A DNA stretch of 64,000 nt from Branchiostoma lanceolatum (Eukaryota; Chordata; Leptocardii; Amphioxiformes; Branchiostomatidae). Under the pieces are notes generated by a model that was given only the letters and a program-made list of their open reading frames with translations, had not been told where the DNA came from and searched no databases. Each line of letters starts with the position of its first letter. The stretch's first letter is position 1. A program made the position numbers and the translations under genes. Shown here one piece after another: positions 53,053 through 64,000 of the stretch. The DNA lies in the NCBI RefSeq assembly GCF_035083965.1, contig NC_089730.1:21344027-21408026 (forward strand), in the 5' to 3' direction.

Positions 53053-56000
53053 TCACCTACCCGTTATCTCCACGGCCTGCCCGGTCATGTAGCTGCTCTC
53101 AGCGGAGGCCAGGAACAGGAGCAGATTCGCTACCTCTGGTAGGATAGAAGGGTCACGTTTAGAACAATAACTACATCTGAGCTGCAGGCAGTAGTAGTGG
53201 GCAACCTCAAACCAACCGTACACACTCACGCCACATCTTCAGAAAAGAGGCTGTAGCCGCGTATAGTTCCCGTTTAGAACTTTATTCGAGCCCACACCGA
53301 CATGTTTCGCCTGTGTGTGGCTTTCTCAAGGATCAAGGCTCGAATGAGCACATTACAGTGTGTTCTGGCTTTTATAGGCCATTAGTGCATAGTGCCCTAG
53401 GTGGCTTAACCAATCACATTACAGCAAATATCTTGATAGTGCACTCTGTTCTTGTACAGTTCTAAATGCACTGACTACATGACCTCACTTGACCTCTATC
53501 AAAATGAATTCATCTTTTGTTCTAGAACAATTACAATTGTCACATATAAAAACGGTTAGAAACGGTGAGAAACGGTTTGTACGGGCAAAAAGTTTGAGGG
53601 CTCTGAGTACTCCTGATGCAAAAAAAAAGCATAATAGTTTTTTTTAATGGTTTATCAAAAGTAGTCTGTACAGATAATATCAAATCTAATCTCTCTCCAG
53701 GAATTGGATTAGATTCGCCACCTCTGATAGGATAGAACGGTTATGTTAGAAACAAAACTACATCGGAGCTGCAACAATTAAAAAAGCCCAAACATATAAA
53801 AACGAGTGAGAAACGGTTTATACGGGCAAAACGTTTGAGGGCTCTGAGTACTCCTGATGCAAAAAAAAACATAATAGTTTTTTTTGATGGTTTATCAAAA
53901 GTAGTCTGTACAGATAATATCAAATCTAATCTCTTTCCAGGAACAGGATTAGATTCGCCACCTCTTCAGGAGGATGGAAGGATATCGATGGACGGGTCAC
54001 GTTTAGAACAAAAAGTACACTGCAATTAATTATATAGGCACAAGCCTTATCACAATACATGTGTTAAACAGTACGACCCTAAAATCAAGTTCGGGTGTAC
54101 CGTAAGCAAACTAATGCTTTGGTCACATTTCCGAAGCGGGGCCCGGTCGGGGTGTTTGCGAAAACGAAAAATGAAATATGCATATCAAGAAAATAAACAA
54201 TGTCTAGTTAGGAGTAATTTTTTAACGTTTTTGTCTTTCGTTGTCTTTTATATTATATTTTTCGTTCCCGCAAGCTGCCCGACCGGGCCCCGCTTTGGAA
54301 ATGTGACTCAAGCATAAGGCAAACTAGTTTGTTGGGCAACCCTGGCTGTATGTCCAAAACAGCCAAACCCATAAATAAATAAACAAATAGATAAATGAAT
54401 AAATGAATATATGGTTACCCAAAGCTAGTCTGTACAGATTATGTTAAATTTCCGAAATTAATTTCATCAGGTTGGTAGAATATAGGATATAGGAGATTCT
54501 TTTAACAACATATTTGGGATTACGTTCTCGCCGCAAAAGCGCCACCTACATCGGCTACTTATAGCGGTGAGAAGCAGTACTCCAGTCAGAAGCTCTGAAG
54601 AAGGTGTCTGACAGACACCGAAACGTCAGCAGGTGAGATTACCTGGTTGTGTAAAAAGAATCTCCTATATCCTATGTTAAATTTGTTCAATCTCACCTTC
54701 CGGTTCGCCTACCCTACACAGGGGGACGCTGGCTTGGACCCGCTGGATGAAGACACAATAGAAATACATTGCTCATTGCATTAAAAAAATGTGCTAAAAA
54801 ATTATCATAAAAATTAAAAACGGCAGACTTTTAAATCTCGCATTCCCAATCTACGTATCCAGAAGTTTCATTCTCCCTGGTTACAAATTTATTCTAAAAG
54901 AGGAAATCTGCGAAATCTTTTCATGGGGAAAGCTCAGTTGTATACATGCATCATTTGGACCAAAATGCATTTTCAACAGTAGCATATCTTCATTCAACAC
55001 AATAGAACTTGATCTACCAAATACAAGAACAAAAATGAACAGATATGTGGGTTGTGTAATAGATTTACTTAAAACACAATTAAAAATCTATTAAGCGGCC
55101 TGTGTGCACATGGCCGAACAAACATTTGAAAAAAAAGGCATTGACTTGACGTGACTTGATTTCAATATAACTTATGAGATGTCTTGTGTTTGAGCAAGAT
55201 GTTTTTGTTATTGTCTCACCTGCTGCAGTTCCTCAGGTGTTCGGTTCTTCATCACCATCTCCGTCCGGATGCTTCCCGGGATGACTGTGTTACACCGGAT
55301 GTTGTACCTGGCAACCAAACAAACACGCTCAATGCATGCGACTTCGAACCGTTGCCTATGAGTACGTTAAGCTAGCAAAAACATCAATGCCATTCTAGTG
55401 AAGCTGAAAAAGAGATCATTTCCAGCTGTAGGGATTAATTTGTCTTTAAACATTGCAGTCAATGGGTAAGTTCAATACACTAAGACAGTAAACGTTTCCT
55501 ATCATATCAAGGAATATTTCCTTTCTGGCCCATTTGTTAATCGTACAGGACAAAATTAGATACAGTTGTACTATGTGAGTTGTTTATAAAACCTACTGTG
55601 CAAGTTCCATAGCCATGGACTTGGTGAGTGACACGATGGCGCCTTTGGTGGTGTTGTAGGGTGAGCGGTTGACCGTGCCCTGGAAGAGAACACAAAATGT
55701 ACTTATAATGACATATAACAACTACACACAACCTTTCCGCATCATGAAATTCCCTTTGGTTTGTCCATGAGGCAAATAACCTTCCTGATTATGGAAACCA
55801 CCTGGTATATGCAAGTCATGAGTGACAAGTAAGTGTAAAAATACCAAGGTCTGTCACTCAAGCCTGGTAGGTGCGGCAAATGAAATCTATCATCATCATA
55901 CCAACAGCCCTTACTATTCCACTGTGTTTTTTTTTAATATCATCTGAAACAGGATTTAACTATAACTTCCGACAAATGGAACCAAATTTATCTATGATGA

Positions 56001-56871
56001 CTTTGCAGCCCTACTCACCGTTCTGAGGGAGACACTCGACAGCGTACAGATGGAACAGTTCTGCAGTTTCCTCTGAACCATCAGCCGGGCGAAGGCCTGC
56101 GCCACCAGGAACGTGCCCTGTGTACAAAAATAACATGATGAAAAAAAAGTTTAGTTTCCTAACAATAAGAGTTACACTGTTTTAAGTTATAGCCGTGATA
56201 GTCGGACAAATCACGCTTGAATCAGGTCTCCCATTGGTCGGACCCGTAGAGGCTAAGCACGGAAAAGCTGGGAATTGGTAACTCGGTGAAACGGCCGGCT
56301 TCAAACTCTGTGGATAGCGTCAAGTTAGAGCCTCGGACATCGGACAATGAGAGTTTGCGTTACACAGATTTCATCGTCCATCTTATTCATTTATTTCTTC
56401 GAAATCCAATTTACATTGCAGCAGGGAAGAACATGATTGTGTAATATTGGGTATTGATTTATCAGATCTTTACCTCGCTACAAGTACAAGAAAAGCGTTG
56501 ATATGAAGATGTGGTTGTGCAATGTTGACAAACCTTCAGGTTTACGCCGATGACGTCATCGAAGTGCTGTTCATCAACCTCCAGAAAGGGGGCGTACCTG
56601 AGTATCCCTGCTGACGTCACCACTACGTTGGGCGGGCTGGGGAAATCAGAGCAGACATCAGTTACCTAGGAGGGAAGAAAAGGGGAATGAAAACCATTTT
56701 AGGACGCTCCTGTGGTATTGTTATCTAAAAAGAACGAGTTATATTCACCCATTGTGGAATATCAAAAGGTACTAACGTTTAAAATGAAATCTTGTATTGA
56801 TTTAATACAAGTTATCATTTCAGTTATTCAAAGAGGAGAGGGACAAATGTGTGTGTATGTGTGCGCGCATC

Positions 56872-56908
<37 letters not shown>

Positions 56909-57163
56909 TTGTGTGCTTGTGTGTGTGGTGTGTGGGTGGGTGTGGCCGTTTGTGGTGTGTGGGTGTACTGTGGCCGTTTTTGTGCGTTCGTGCGTTAATC
57001 TGTCTGTGAATGAAAATCCAGGTACCAGTTTGTTGACGGCGGCAGAAGAAGACACGTCCGTTGCGTACCCGCGGTGCGGCCCGTGCGGCACGGCAGGGAG
57101 CGACTCCAGCGTGTGTGTGTGCGTGTGTGTGTGTGTGACAGTGTGTGCGTGTGTGTGTGTGTG

Positions 57164-57219
<56 letters not shown>

Positions 57220-57231
57220 CGCGCGCGTGTG

Positions 57232-57275
<44 letters not shown>

Positions 57276-57437
57276 CCCGTGTGTTCGTGAGTCCGTTCCA
57301 GTTTGTTGACGGCTGCAGAAGAAGACACGTCCGTTGCGTACTGGTGGTGCGGTCCTTGCCCGGCAGGGAGCGACTCCAGCGTGTGTGTGCGTGCGTGTAG
57401 GTGCGCGTGTGCGTGTGAAGGTGCGCGCGTGCGTGCC

Positions 57438-57481
<44 letters not shown>

Positions 57482-58579
57482 TGAGTCCGTACCAGTTTGT
57501 TGACGGCTGCGGAAGAAGACACGTCCGTTGCGTACCCGCGGTGCAGCCCGTGCGGCACGGCGGGGAGCGACTCCAGCGTCTCCCGCGCCGCCGGCTGGCT
57601 GATGTCCACCACGGCGACCGCCGCGCCCTCCCTGGCGAACCTCTGGCACGCGGCGCGACCGATTCCGTTCCCGCCACCTGGGGTAACCATAGCAACAATC
57701 ACTATAGTAATAGTCATATATTAACTATGCAGATGCCTGGCTAAGGTACTCCGATACCGTTCCATTCACGTGGGGTAACCATACCAACAATCGCTATAGT
57801 AACGGGCATACCAGCCATTGGATCATCTGACACATGTATACAGCTGTAGCCCTTCATAACAAGATAGCTTTATCGGTCTTTAAGCACCGCGTTTACCTAA
57901 ATATTCAGGCCACAACTTTACTCACACCATGGATAAGTCCCAATTGACACCCACTGGCGGTTACCTTAAAACCTCACCCGAACTCACCCGAACTCATCCG
58001 AGTCTAAAATGCAGTGTACACGGGGCAGGGACCTTATTTGATGCTCTGGAGACATGATCTATGCACTAATGAATGCACAACAGCTTGTTTTGCATTCAAA
58101 CGTGCATATTTAATGTGTCCAGAGCATCAAATAAGGTCCCTGCCCCGTGTACTAGTACACTGCATTTTAGACTCGGATGAGTTCGTTGACTGACGTTAGT
58201 AGGCAAATTTCCATGTGCAAAATAACCAGAGGCCTCCAGGTTCTAGCTTTACACTGAACGGGTGATTGTGAAAGCTGATAGACAAAAATTAACACGTGGA
58301 CAAAACTTAAGGAGTCGAACACTATATTAGTGGCATAACTTGCTACAGTTTGTGACAAAATAATTGTACCCGGAAGTAATCACTCGTACGTACCCAGGAT
58401 GTGTATTCGTCCGGGAAAACAATGTTAAAGGACCTGAATCACGTCATTGGCCTGTAGAGACTTCTACAAACGTACTGAGGCAGTGCTTGCCTTCTTATCT
58501 ACCGTTCAAACCTACCTGTAACCAGGGCGACCGTCCCGGCAAGTCTCCCTCCGCCAGTTTTCGCTGCCGCAGCCGCCAT
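53053..58579 (-). CDS. HSD17B8: 17-beta-hydroxysteroid dehydrogenase 8-like short-chain dehydrogenase/reductase
   Basis: Eight exons join exactly to 259 residues: 58579-58516, 57677-57493, 56665-56534, 56117-56019, 55679-55597, 55307-55220, 54742-54697, 53135-53053. Features in order: the NAD(P)-binding TGGGNGIG motif, DV at the adenine site, VVVTSAGI in place of NNAG, the Ser of TLSSVS, the catalytic YNTTK, IPGSIRTEM, and the C-terminal PEEVANLLLFLASAESSYMTG. The length fits the family (about 260). In vertebrates HSD17B8 pairs with CBR4 as the mitochondrial 3-ketoacyl-ACP reductase and also oxidises oestradiol; the same role is inferred here. The start codon lies in AAGATGGCGGC, a YY1-type element common at housekeeping promoters. 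Introns carry duplicated pieces of exons 2 and 8. Confidence 0.92.
53283..53345 (-). repeat. Three-stem foldback with hammerhead-like layout
   Basis: On the minus strand ATTCGAGCC pairs with GGCTCGAAT, and the interior reads CTTGAGAAAGCC ... GGCGAAACATGTC. It resembles the CUGANGA/GAAA layout but the first box is not exact. Confidence 0.35.
53565..54018 (-). repeat. Tandem repeat units carrying decayed copies of HSD17B8 exon 8 head
   Basis: Units at about 53565-53770 and 53795-54018 share GGGCTCTGAGTACTCCTGAT, a run of A, AAAGTAGTCTGTACAGAT and then a degenerate exon 8 start (minus strand AGAGGTGGCGAATCTAATCC). Flanking intron similarity to 53135-53200 (GGGTCACGTTTAGAACAA) shows they come from the real exon 8 border. 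Stops and decay make them non-coding. Confidence 0.75.
54114..54315. mobile_element. MITE with GC-rich terminal inverted repeats
   Basis: Left ATGCTTTGGTCACATTTCCG then AAGCGGGGCCCGGTCGGG is mirrored on the right by CCCGACCGGGCCCCGCTTTG then GAAATGTGACTCAAGCAT. Length 202 bp with an AT-rich centre, in an HSD17B8 intron. Confidence 0.8.
54452..54673. mobile_element. Dispersed non-autonomous element, short copy, with ribozyme-like core
   Basis: Begins CCGAAATTAATTTCATCAGG, with inverted ends ATAGGATATAGGAGATTC / GAATCTCCTATATCCTAT. It is flanked by an ATGTTAAATTT direct repeat. The plus strand contains CTCTGAAGAAGGTGTCTG then ACAGACACCGAAACGTC, a CUGAAGA box, a perfect stem II and a GAAAC box. 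It matches the copy at 3059-3793. Confidence 0.6.
56873..57480. repeat. (TG)n microsatellite arrays in HSD17B8 intron 2
   Basis: Long (TG)n with CG and TA interruptions at about 56873-56905, 57109-57275 and 57440-57478, alternating with the exon 2 tail copies. Open frames here are simple-sequence artefacts. Confidence 0.95.
57022..57382 (-). pseudogene. Two partial copies of HSD17B8 exon 2 tail between (TG)n tracts
   Basis: About 85 nt of the exon 2 3' half (minus strand: TLESLPAVPHG ... ATDVSSSAAVNKL) is repeated at about 57300-57382 and 57022-57114, separated by (CA/TG)n arrays from the true exon end at 57493. The nearer copy has lost the donor (CTGGA for CTGGT). The farther copy keeps CTGGTA but with a different context. 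No acceptor accompanies them. Confidence 0.85.
57990..58184. mobile_element. MITE / long hairpin in HSD17B8 intron 1
   Basis: Arms of about 75 bp: GAACTCATCCGAGTCTAAAA ... GACCTTATTTGATGCTCTGG and its reverse complement, 195 bp in all. Near-perfect pairing suggests a recent insertion. Confidence 0.85.
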
Positions 58580-59696
58580 CTTTGTTTTGACCTTTGACAC
58601 ACAGGTCATTGAACTTTCCGCCCTGATTGCTCCGTGCATAATAGAATGCGGTCATTTTCGCTGGAGAAACTTTACCCAAAGAGATAGAATTTGTACACAT
58701 TTATAGAAATTCGACCTTTCATAATATACAAAAGAGATTATTTTGTCATATTTTGGCTGCGGCTGTCTGACACTACACTGGACAGTGCCATTTGCCATAC
58801 TTAACATACTCAAGTTGGCATGACAAATAGCCATTCCAGTGGCCAGGCTCTCGGAGAGAAGACTCAATCAGCCCCTGGCATCGAGAGCTTTTGTAACACA
58901 GGCTAACCCGCAGGTGTCGAATGACTGACACTGTGACATGCACTTTTATTAAAGTCGCTATGCGGCGCTTCGCCTGCCCTTAGGGTACGGTTTTGCAATC
59001 AAAAGCCTTAGATTAAGCCTAACTTAAAGGTACTAACCATAGAACACAATTTTTCGCGCGCAAAAGCAGAAAGTAAATGGGGAGATTTTAGACATTTGAT
59101 CACGCATGTATGTATATAAATAATAGTATGATCTTGTATCACATGTATGCCTTGTGTTTTACTCTATGTTTGTACTTCGACATTGTTGTCAATGTGCAAT
59201 TAGCCTACGGTCATGAATTTGCAATAAACTTATTATTATGAAAGCTGTACATTCTGTAAAAAGTTTGAAATAAATTACATGGACAAAACCATGGAAGAAA
59301 AAGAAAGAGTGTCGACGATAAATTGACTATATCGAAATAGATTTCATGATTTGTTACTTGTTGTCTAAGCGTATTGTATGGGGAGGTGGTATAATTATAT
59401 ATTTTCTCACACCCTTGAATAAGATTCTGGTGTCTACGGGATGAATATTCCTTGAAATAAACATCGTGTGCCTTTCCCGATAGTACCCCCCCCCCGCCCC
59501 CGCCTTCAATATGCATTGGATTCTGTGCTTCCAGAGGATGTGACACGTGAATTGAACTGTGTTTTACCACCAGAGTGCGTCCGGTAGGGCGTTTGTACCT
59601 AAAAAACAACCTCGGACCGGACCAACAGGTTGCGTAACAGGGCCGTGATCAGCGCAATGTTCAAACTGGGTAAAGTCCGATTTCTACTGTGGCGGT
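58580..59696. other. Spacer, no gene seen
   Basis: Holds the presumed HSD17B8 promoter next to 58580 and a short retroposon-tail-like remnant (TAGCCTACGGTCATGAAT then GCAATAAA near 59200-59228), otherwise nothing recognised. Confidence 0.5.
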
Positions 59697-61340
59697 TTGT
59701 TTGTTTGTTTGTTTGTTTGTTTGTTTTATTAAGATCTCCATTAGTGTACAACAATTCATACACTAATCTTCCTGGAGTCCTCCTAATTAAATACAATTTT
59801 ATCAATGCAATAACAATAACAATAACAATACAATTAAATCAAATACAGGAAGAACGAAAACAATTATTAGATAGTAAATCATACAAAATCAATTATGATG
59901 AACTTAAAAATGAGCGGAGAGGTCAGAGGTCAACATAAAAACGGAATCATTGTATAGATAATAGTATATAAGGAAACCCAGAACTAATACCAAAAATTGT
60001 TCAACATAATTGAGTGAACTGAACATAAATATAAACAAAGGTAATCATAATGATAACATAATATAATAACTTCAATATACTAATCATATACAAAAATTAC
60101 CACCATGTGTCAAGACGCATGTGCTTGTTCTTTCCCTTACTTAATTGCTTGATGTGTTCTTTGAATGTGCGAGCGTTTCCAGCTGTGATGTGAGAAGGTA
60201 GGGTGTTGTATGTTTTTATGCTCCTGTATACAAATGTTCTGGTTTTAGCTTTAGTCCTTGGTTTGGCTAGTGTGAACGCCCCTCTTTGTGACAGTCTCGT
60301 GTTGTGTGTGTGCGTTGATTCTATTCTTTGCAATTCTTTGAAAATACATTTCGGTTGATTCTCATTTACAATTTTATGGAATGAACAGATGGTGCTGGTG
60401 AAAAGTCTTTCTTTGACTGTTTGCCAGTTTAACTGGGTGTGAAGGTTGTCTAGTCTGGCATCAAAAGTAGTGTTTGTGGCTAAGCGAGCTGCACGGTTTT
60501 GTATTATCTGTAGTTTGTCTATATGTGTTTGTGGTGCGGAGGACAGAAGTGCGGAACAGTATTCAAGATGTGACAAAACAAGAGTCTGTATAACTGTTCT
60601 TAATGCGTTTGGTGTGAAGTAGTTTTTGTTTCTTCTAATTGTAGCGAGGGTGCCTGCCATTTTCAGCTTGGTTTTGTCGGTTTGCGCGGTCCATGCAAGG
60701 TGTGGGTCAATAATGAAACCTAACAGTTCGGCGTGATCTACTTGGGTGATGTTGGTCCCGTCAATGCTAAGATGTAATTTGGGACTCTGTTTTAGTTTTT
60801 GTGTTGTACCCATCATTATGGATTTTGTCTTACCAATGTTAAGTACAAGTTCATTTGTTTCTACCCACTTCCAAATCCGCTCCAAGTCCGACTGCAGCTT
60901 GCTTTGCAGCTGCGCTACAGTAGGAGCTGATGCTGACGGAGTTGAGTCATCTGCATACATTACTATCATGCTATTCTTTGTAACTGTGGGTAGGTCATTT
61001 ACAAATATTGAAAATAGAAGTGGACCAAGGCAGCTACCCTGGGGCACACCGCACTTGGACTCTCTATAAGATGAAAAACTACCATTAACAAATACTGCTT
61101 GTTTCCTGTTACCAAGGTAACTACGTATCCAGTTAATAGCCGATTGTTCGAAGCCATAGCTTTTTAGCTTAGCTAAACAGATGTCATGGTTTATGATATC
61201 GAATGCCGCGCTAAAATCTAGCATAACAGCACCAACCAAATATCCATCATCTATCTCCCCCAGCCACTTGTCTGACATTTGTATGAGCGCACTAGCTGTG
61301 GAGTGTGATATCTTATAAATTTTGCTGTTTTCAAACTAGA
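59697..61340 (-). mobile_element. 5'-truncated non-LTR retrotransposon (LINE)
   Basis: Contains the C-terminal half of a reverse transcriptase, then about 400 bp of 3' UTR. It ends in an (AAAC)n tail, seen as (TTTG)n at 59697-59724. The frame is closed by a TAG just before FENSKIYKISHSTASAL, so the endonuclease and the first RT motifs are gone. The jockey/CR1-like grouping is by motif style only. Confidence 0.85.
60097..61278 (-). CDS. Reverse transcriptase fragment of the LINE
   Basis: A 393-residue open frame with MLDFSAAFDIINHD (motif A), GVPQGSCLGPLLFSIFVND (motif B) and MYADD (motif C), followed by LLGFIID and the HLEYCSALL/QNRAARL thumb region usual in animal LINEs. It is intact to a natural stop but lacks the N-terminal endonuclease, so it cannot be an autonomous element. 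Confidence 0.9.
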   Translation of the reverse strand: MSDKWLGEIDDGYLVGAVMLDFSAAFDIINHDICLAKLKSYGFEQSAINWIRSYLGNRKQAVFVNGSFSSYRESKCGVPQGSCLGPLLFSIFVNDLPTVTKNSMIVMYADDSTPSASAPTVAQLQSKLQSDLERIWKWVETNELVLNIGKTKSIMMGTTQKLKQSPKLHLSIDGTNITQVDHAELLGFIIDPHLAWTAQTDKTKLKMAGTLATIRRNKNYFTPNALRTVIQTLVLSHLEYCSALLSSAPQTHIDKLQIIQNRAARLATNTTFDARLDNLHTQLNWQTVKERLFTSTICSFHKIVNENQPKCIFKELQRIESTHTHNTRLSQRGAFTLAKPRTKAKTRTFVYRSIKTYNTLPSHITAGNARTFKEHIKQLSKGKNKHMRLDTWW

Positions 61341-64000
61341 CAGGTTGACAGGAGACTAGAAAAGGGATTGGGCGTAGAATGTTAATTTGCAATTGAATGC
61401 ACTCTACAATAGAGCTTCCTTTTTGTGGTGGTGGTGATTTAATGCAATGTTTTGTACTTCTGGCCTTCACGACTCGACAATGAAATATGTCCTTTTTGGA
61501 CCAGAAAAATATTGAAAAATTCCCAACCACAATTTCAAAATACCTGCATACAGTAAGCCCGATTATCGATGATCAATATGATTAATAATCAATATCATCG
61601 ATAATCAATATCAATCATAATTTTAGTAATTGTTCTGATTCAATTGGGTTTGGGGTTGCGGTCAATGTCCAAATTCCGTGTGTGAGTCTGTGTCGTGGGC
61701 GGGTAAACAATGACAAATAAATCCATTTTCCTCATCTACCATGGAAAGAAAAATGCAGAAAGAAAAATTAAACATGCAAAATGAGACAAGTCAAGTGGAG
61801 TTCGTGTCAGTTCACATAACTCGCGTCAAGGCAATGCAACAACAACAAAATGAATAAATACATAGATATATAGATATATTTAATAAAATAAACAGAACAA
61901 AGACTTTCCGAAATCAACTGAAACTTAAGTTATCTAGTATATCAGTGTAGGATGACATGTGAGGTTGTTCTTTGACACCAAGTGGCCAGCTGGTACATGG
62001 TCAAGATAACTCGGAGGTCGCGCGTGAGGTCATTGAACAACAGGCAAAGTTCGTCATTGGTGAGTTACACAGAGACAACGATATTTATAGCGCTTTGTAC
62101 TACAACATAACATTTTAGAGCTACACATTAGGTGTCGGCTTGACAGAAAGGGCACGATGACTAGCATTCATTGTGACGTATGGCTATATCTATTTCTGAC
62201 ATAGATCCTGAGATTCTAACAGATAACTGATTCTAGGAGTTTGTAAAGATTCTATATTTCAAGGGACAATTTCAAAGATGTCAGCAATGTTAGATGTAGA
62301 ATGAGGGTTACTGAGGTGACACGGGCACGTCGGTTTATGCTGGTCTGGTCATGAGACATACTGTTATCTCACGGCCATGACCTATGACCCGCGCATGCGT
62401 GGTGATCCATTCGCTCCCTCAGCTGTTAACGAGTATGGAAACTTTCGTCCAATCACAGAGCGCCATTTGTAACATTTGTAACTTCACGCTGTAGGCAAAC
62501 TGTCATTGGTTAAAGGCCCAAGGACATGCAGTGTTGAATTCGGATGTTTGTTGTTTGGGTTTCCTATAAATAGAGAAAGCAACACTCGTAAACAAATAAA
62601 TACTGACCGTTGTTTTTGTGCTCTCAAGGTCCTCTTCCCGTTATTTTGTCATGGCGAAAGGATTGACCGTGTGGGCAAAGGAAAACAGAATATTAGGTCG
62701 TGTTTAGCTTTGATTAAGTTATGAAATTCAACTCAGTTTTTAACACATACGCCTTCTAGTGGTGATGTTCTTCTGCACGCGCGGAGTTGGTTATAAGATC
62801 GATGTATATCTATAGCAGAGTGTAAAATCTGTTTTAGTTACGTACATTCTAATGTATACTGGAAGCTGTTTGTTAACCAAAAGCTGGGGAAAGTGGCTTG
62901 TACATTGCATGGCAACAGCGGCATTTATTGCATATAAGTACGATAACGAGACATTTCAGTGATTATAAATCGTCCCCTTTGTTAACGGACAGGAGTCAGT
63001 GTGAAACACAGTGAGTTACCAATAACCTTACCTAATAAGAGGCCATAAACCATAAATCAGTACATTTGTTTGTGCTCATTTAGTTCGATAAACAGTGCCA
63101 GAATCCTTATCGTGCCCTGAGCGTGTTTATCGGCTGAACTGCCGGCTGTAACGTCAAATCAACATTTACTCAGCGCCAGGAGTCCGATATTGCTTTTATT
63201 GATCAACGTTTACATTAAGACTTCATCAAAAACAATCGCAGCTTTTAACTCTATTCTATAGAGACTTAAAAACTCATACAAAAAGTTATGTGTAACCCTT
63301 CAAAGCAAATATTTGCAAAAATGTATGTAAATACATGTACATGTATACTGTATCAGTGATAGCAAATTTAATTTGATCGGTGATGGCATGAATAACCATC
63401 TGAAGAACGCATAGCTTCAGTGTAATGTATATTTAGATTTTGGTTAATGAGTATTCGATTTCCCACATGCAAGGTACAGGCAAAAGGAAGGAAAAAGGAA
63501 TCTGCCGAGCAAAAGTAGGATCCTTATATGACAAATCATTTCGGCAGAAAAAAAGGACAACTTATACTTTTATAATCTCAGTAACAGACACTTGAAGGGT
63601 TGACACATTGCGCCCCCCCCCCACACGTGACAATGCGTCAACACAGTAAGTATTTAGTTCACAAATCTGACTCCACACTTCTGCCGTTACAATGAGACAA
63701 ATTCCCTCACGCGTGAAGGTTTACAACTGTTTGCCATGTCATGTTTGTCATATCATGTAGAACATAAAGTCAACATCCCTGCTGACAGGGTGATTAATCA
63801 GTATTGCTGCGGTCAAAGTTCCCTAAACATCGAGATGTTTTTGACAAAAGAAGTTAACGATTTAAATAAGTGATGTCCTTTGTAAGCAAAAAATGATGTT
63901 TGACCAATCCAGTGGGAGTAAAAGAACATTGAAAAACACTTAAGAGATCAAATCACCGTATGGCTGGTGCGACATGTTTGTTTAGGACGGGATCCAGTTT
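61341..64000. other. Terminal spacer, no gene recognised
   Basis: AT-rich sequence with a palindromic ATCGAT/ATTAATAATCAATAT cluster at 61561-61620. No exon with paired splice sites and protein-like content was seen on either strand. Confidence 0.5.

Noticed and set aside
56195-56300. 5S rRNA-like stretch (GAGGCTAAGCACGG)
   Set aside because: Only a short A-box-like match; the rest does not follow 5S rRNA.
56820-57717. Minus-strand frames of 240-292 codons rich in Thr-His
   Set aside because: They read through (TG)n arrays; only the 57493-57677 portion is real exon.

Overview
The window looks like a piece of a lancelet (Branchiostoma-type cephalochordate) nuclear genome. The genes are intron-rich with short phase-conserved exons and GT-AG splice sites. 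The protein architectures (death-effector domain plus TPR arrays, sushi/EGF/IgGFc-binding ectodomains, multi-domain secreted nucleases, C-type lectins) fit the expanded immune-type repertoire of amphioxus. The introns and spacers are full of microsatellites, foldback elements and SINE/LINE debris. Genus is an inference from content; no marker gene was searched.

Layout. 0-6.6 kb: two divergent matrix-metalloproteinase genes, a minus-strand one leaving the window at the left edge and a compact plus-strand one without a hemopexin domain. 6.6-11.2 kb: spacer with a diverged tandem duplication and the likely 5' UTR exon of the next gene. 11.3-23.8 kb (+): an 18-coding-exon gene of about 1,090 residues whose reading phases close exactly. 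It encodes an N-terminal hydrophobic anchor or signal, a degenerate DNase II-like domain, a Lys-rich linker, a first DNA/RNA non-specific endonuclease domain (NRGH), a Pro-rich linker and a second endonuclease domain (DRGH). 23.8-29.0 kb: spacer with a 556-bp TTAA-flanked foldback element. 29.0-34.3 kb (+): a four-coding-exon gene for a death-effector-domain protein followed by a very long TPR array in one 3.7-kb exon. 34.3-37.2 kb: mobile debris and a decayed two-exon copy of the HSD17B8 gene. 37.3-47.8 kb (+): a type II membrane protein with about ten sushi modules, one EGF module and a C-terminal IgGFc-binding-type domain. 49.3-51.9 kb (+): a secreted-type lectin gene with a novel-looking N-terminal ectodomain and a C-terminal C-type lectin domain. 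53.1-58.6 kb (-): an intact eight-exon HSD17B8-like short-chain dehydrogenase (259 residues). 59.7-61.3 kb (-): a 5'-truncated non-LTR retrotransposon. 61.3-64 kb: no gene seen.

The most unusual signal is structural. At several separate exon borders in three different genes, half an exon together with its splice site has been tandemly copied into the adjoining intron. The extreme case is about 16 copies of an exon tail with donor site in the nuclease gene. The same nuclease gene contains an intron whose two borders share a 12-bp direct repeat and which is absent from its paralogous second domain, as expected for intron birth by tandem duplication of an AGGT proto-splice site. Together these suggest a locus where splice-site duplication is actively reshaping gene structure.

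All exon coordinates were derived by eye from splice consensus, reading phase and paralogue comparison; no alignment or transcript evidence was available.
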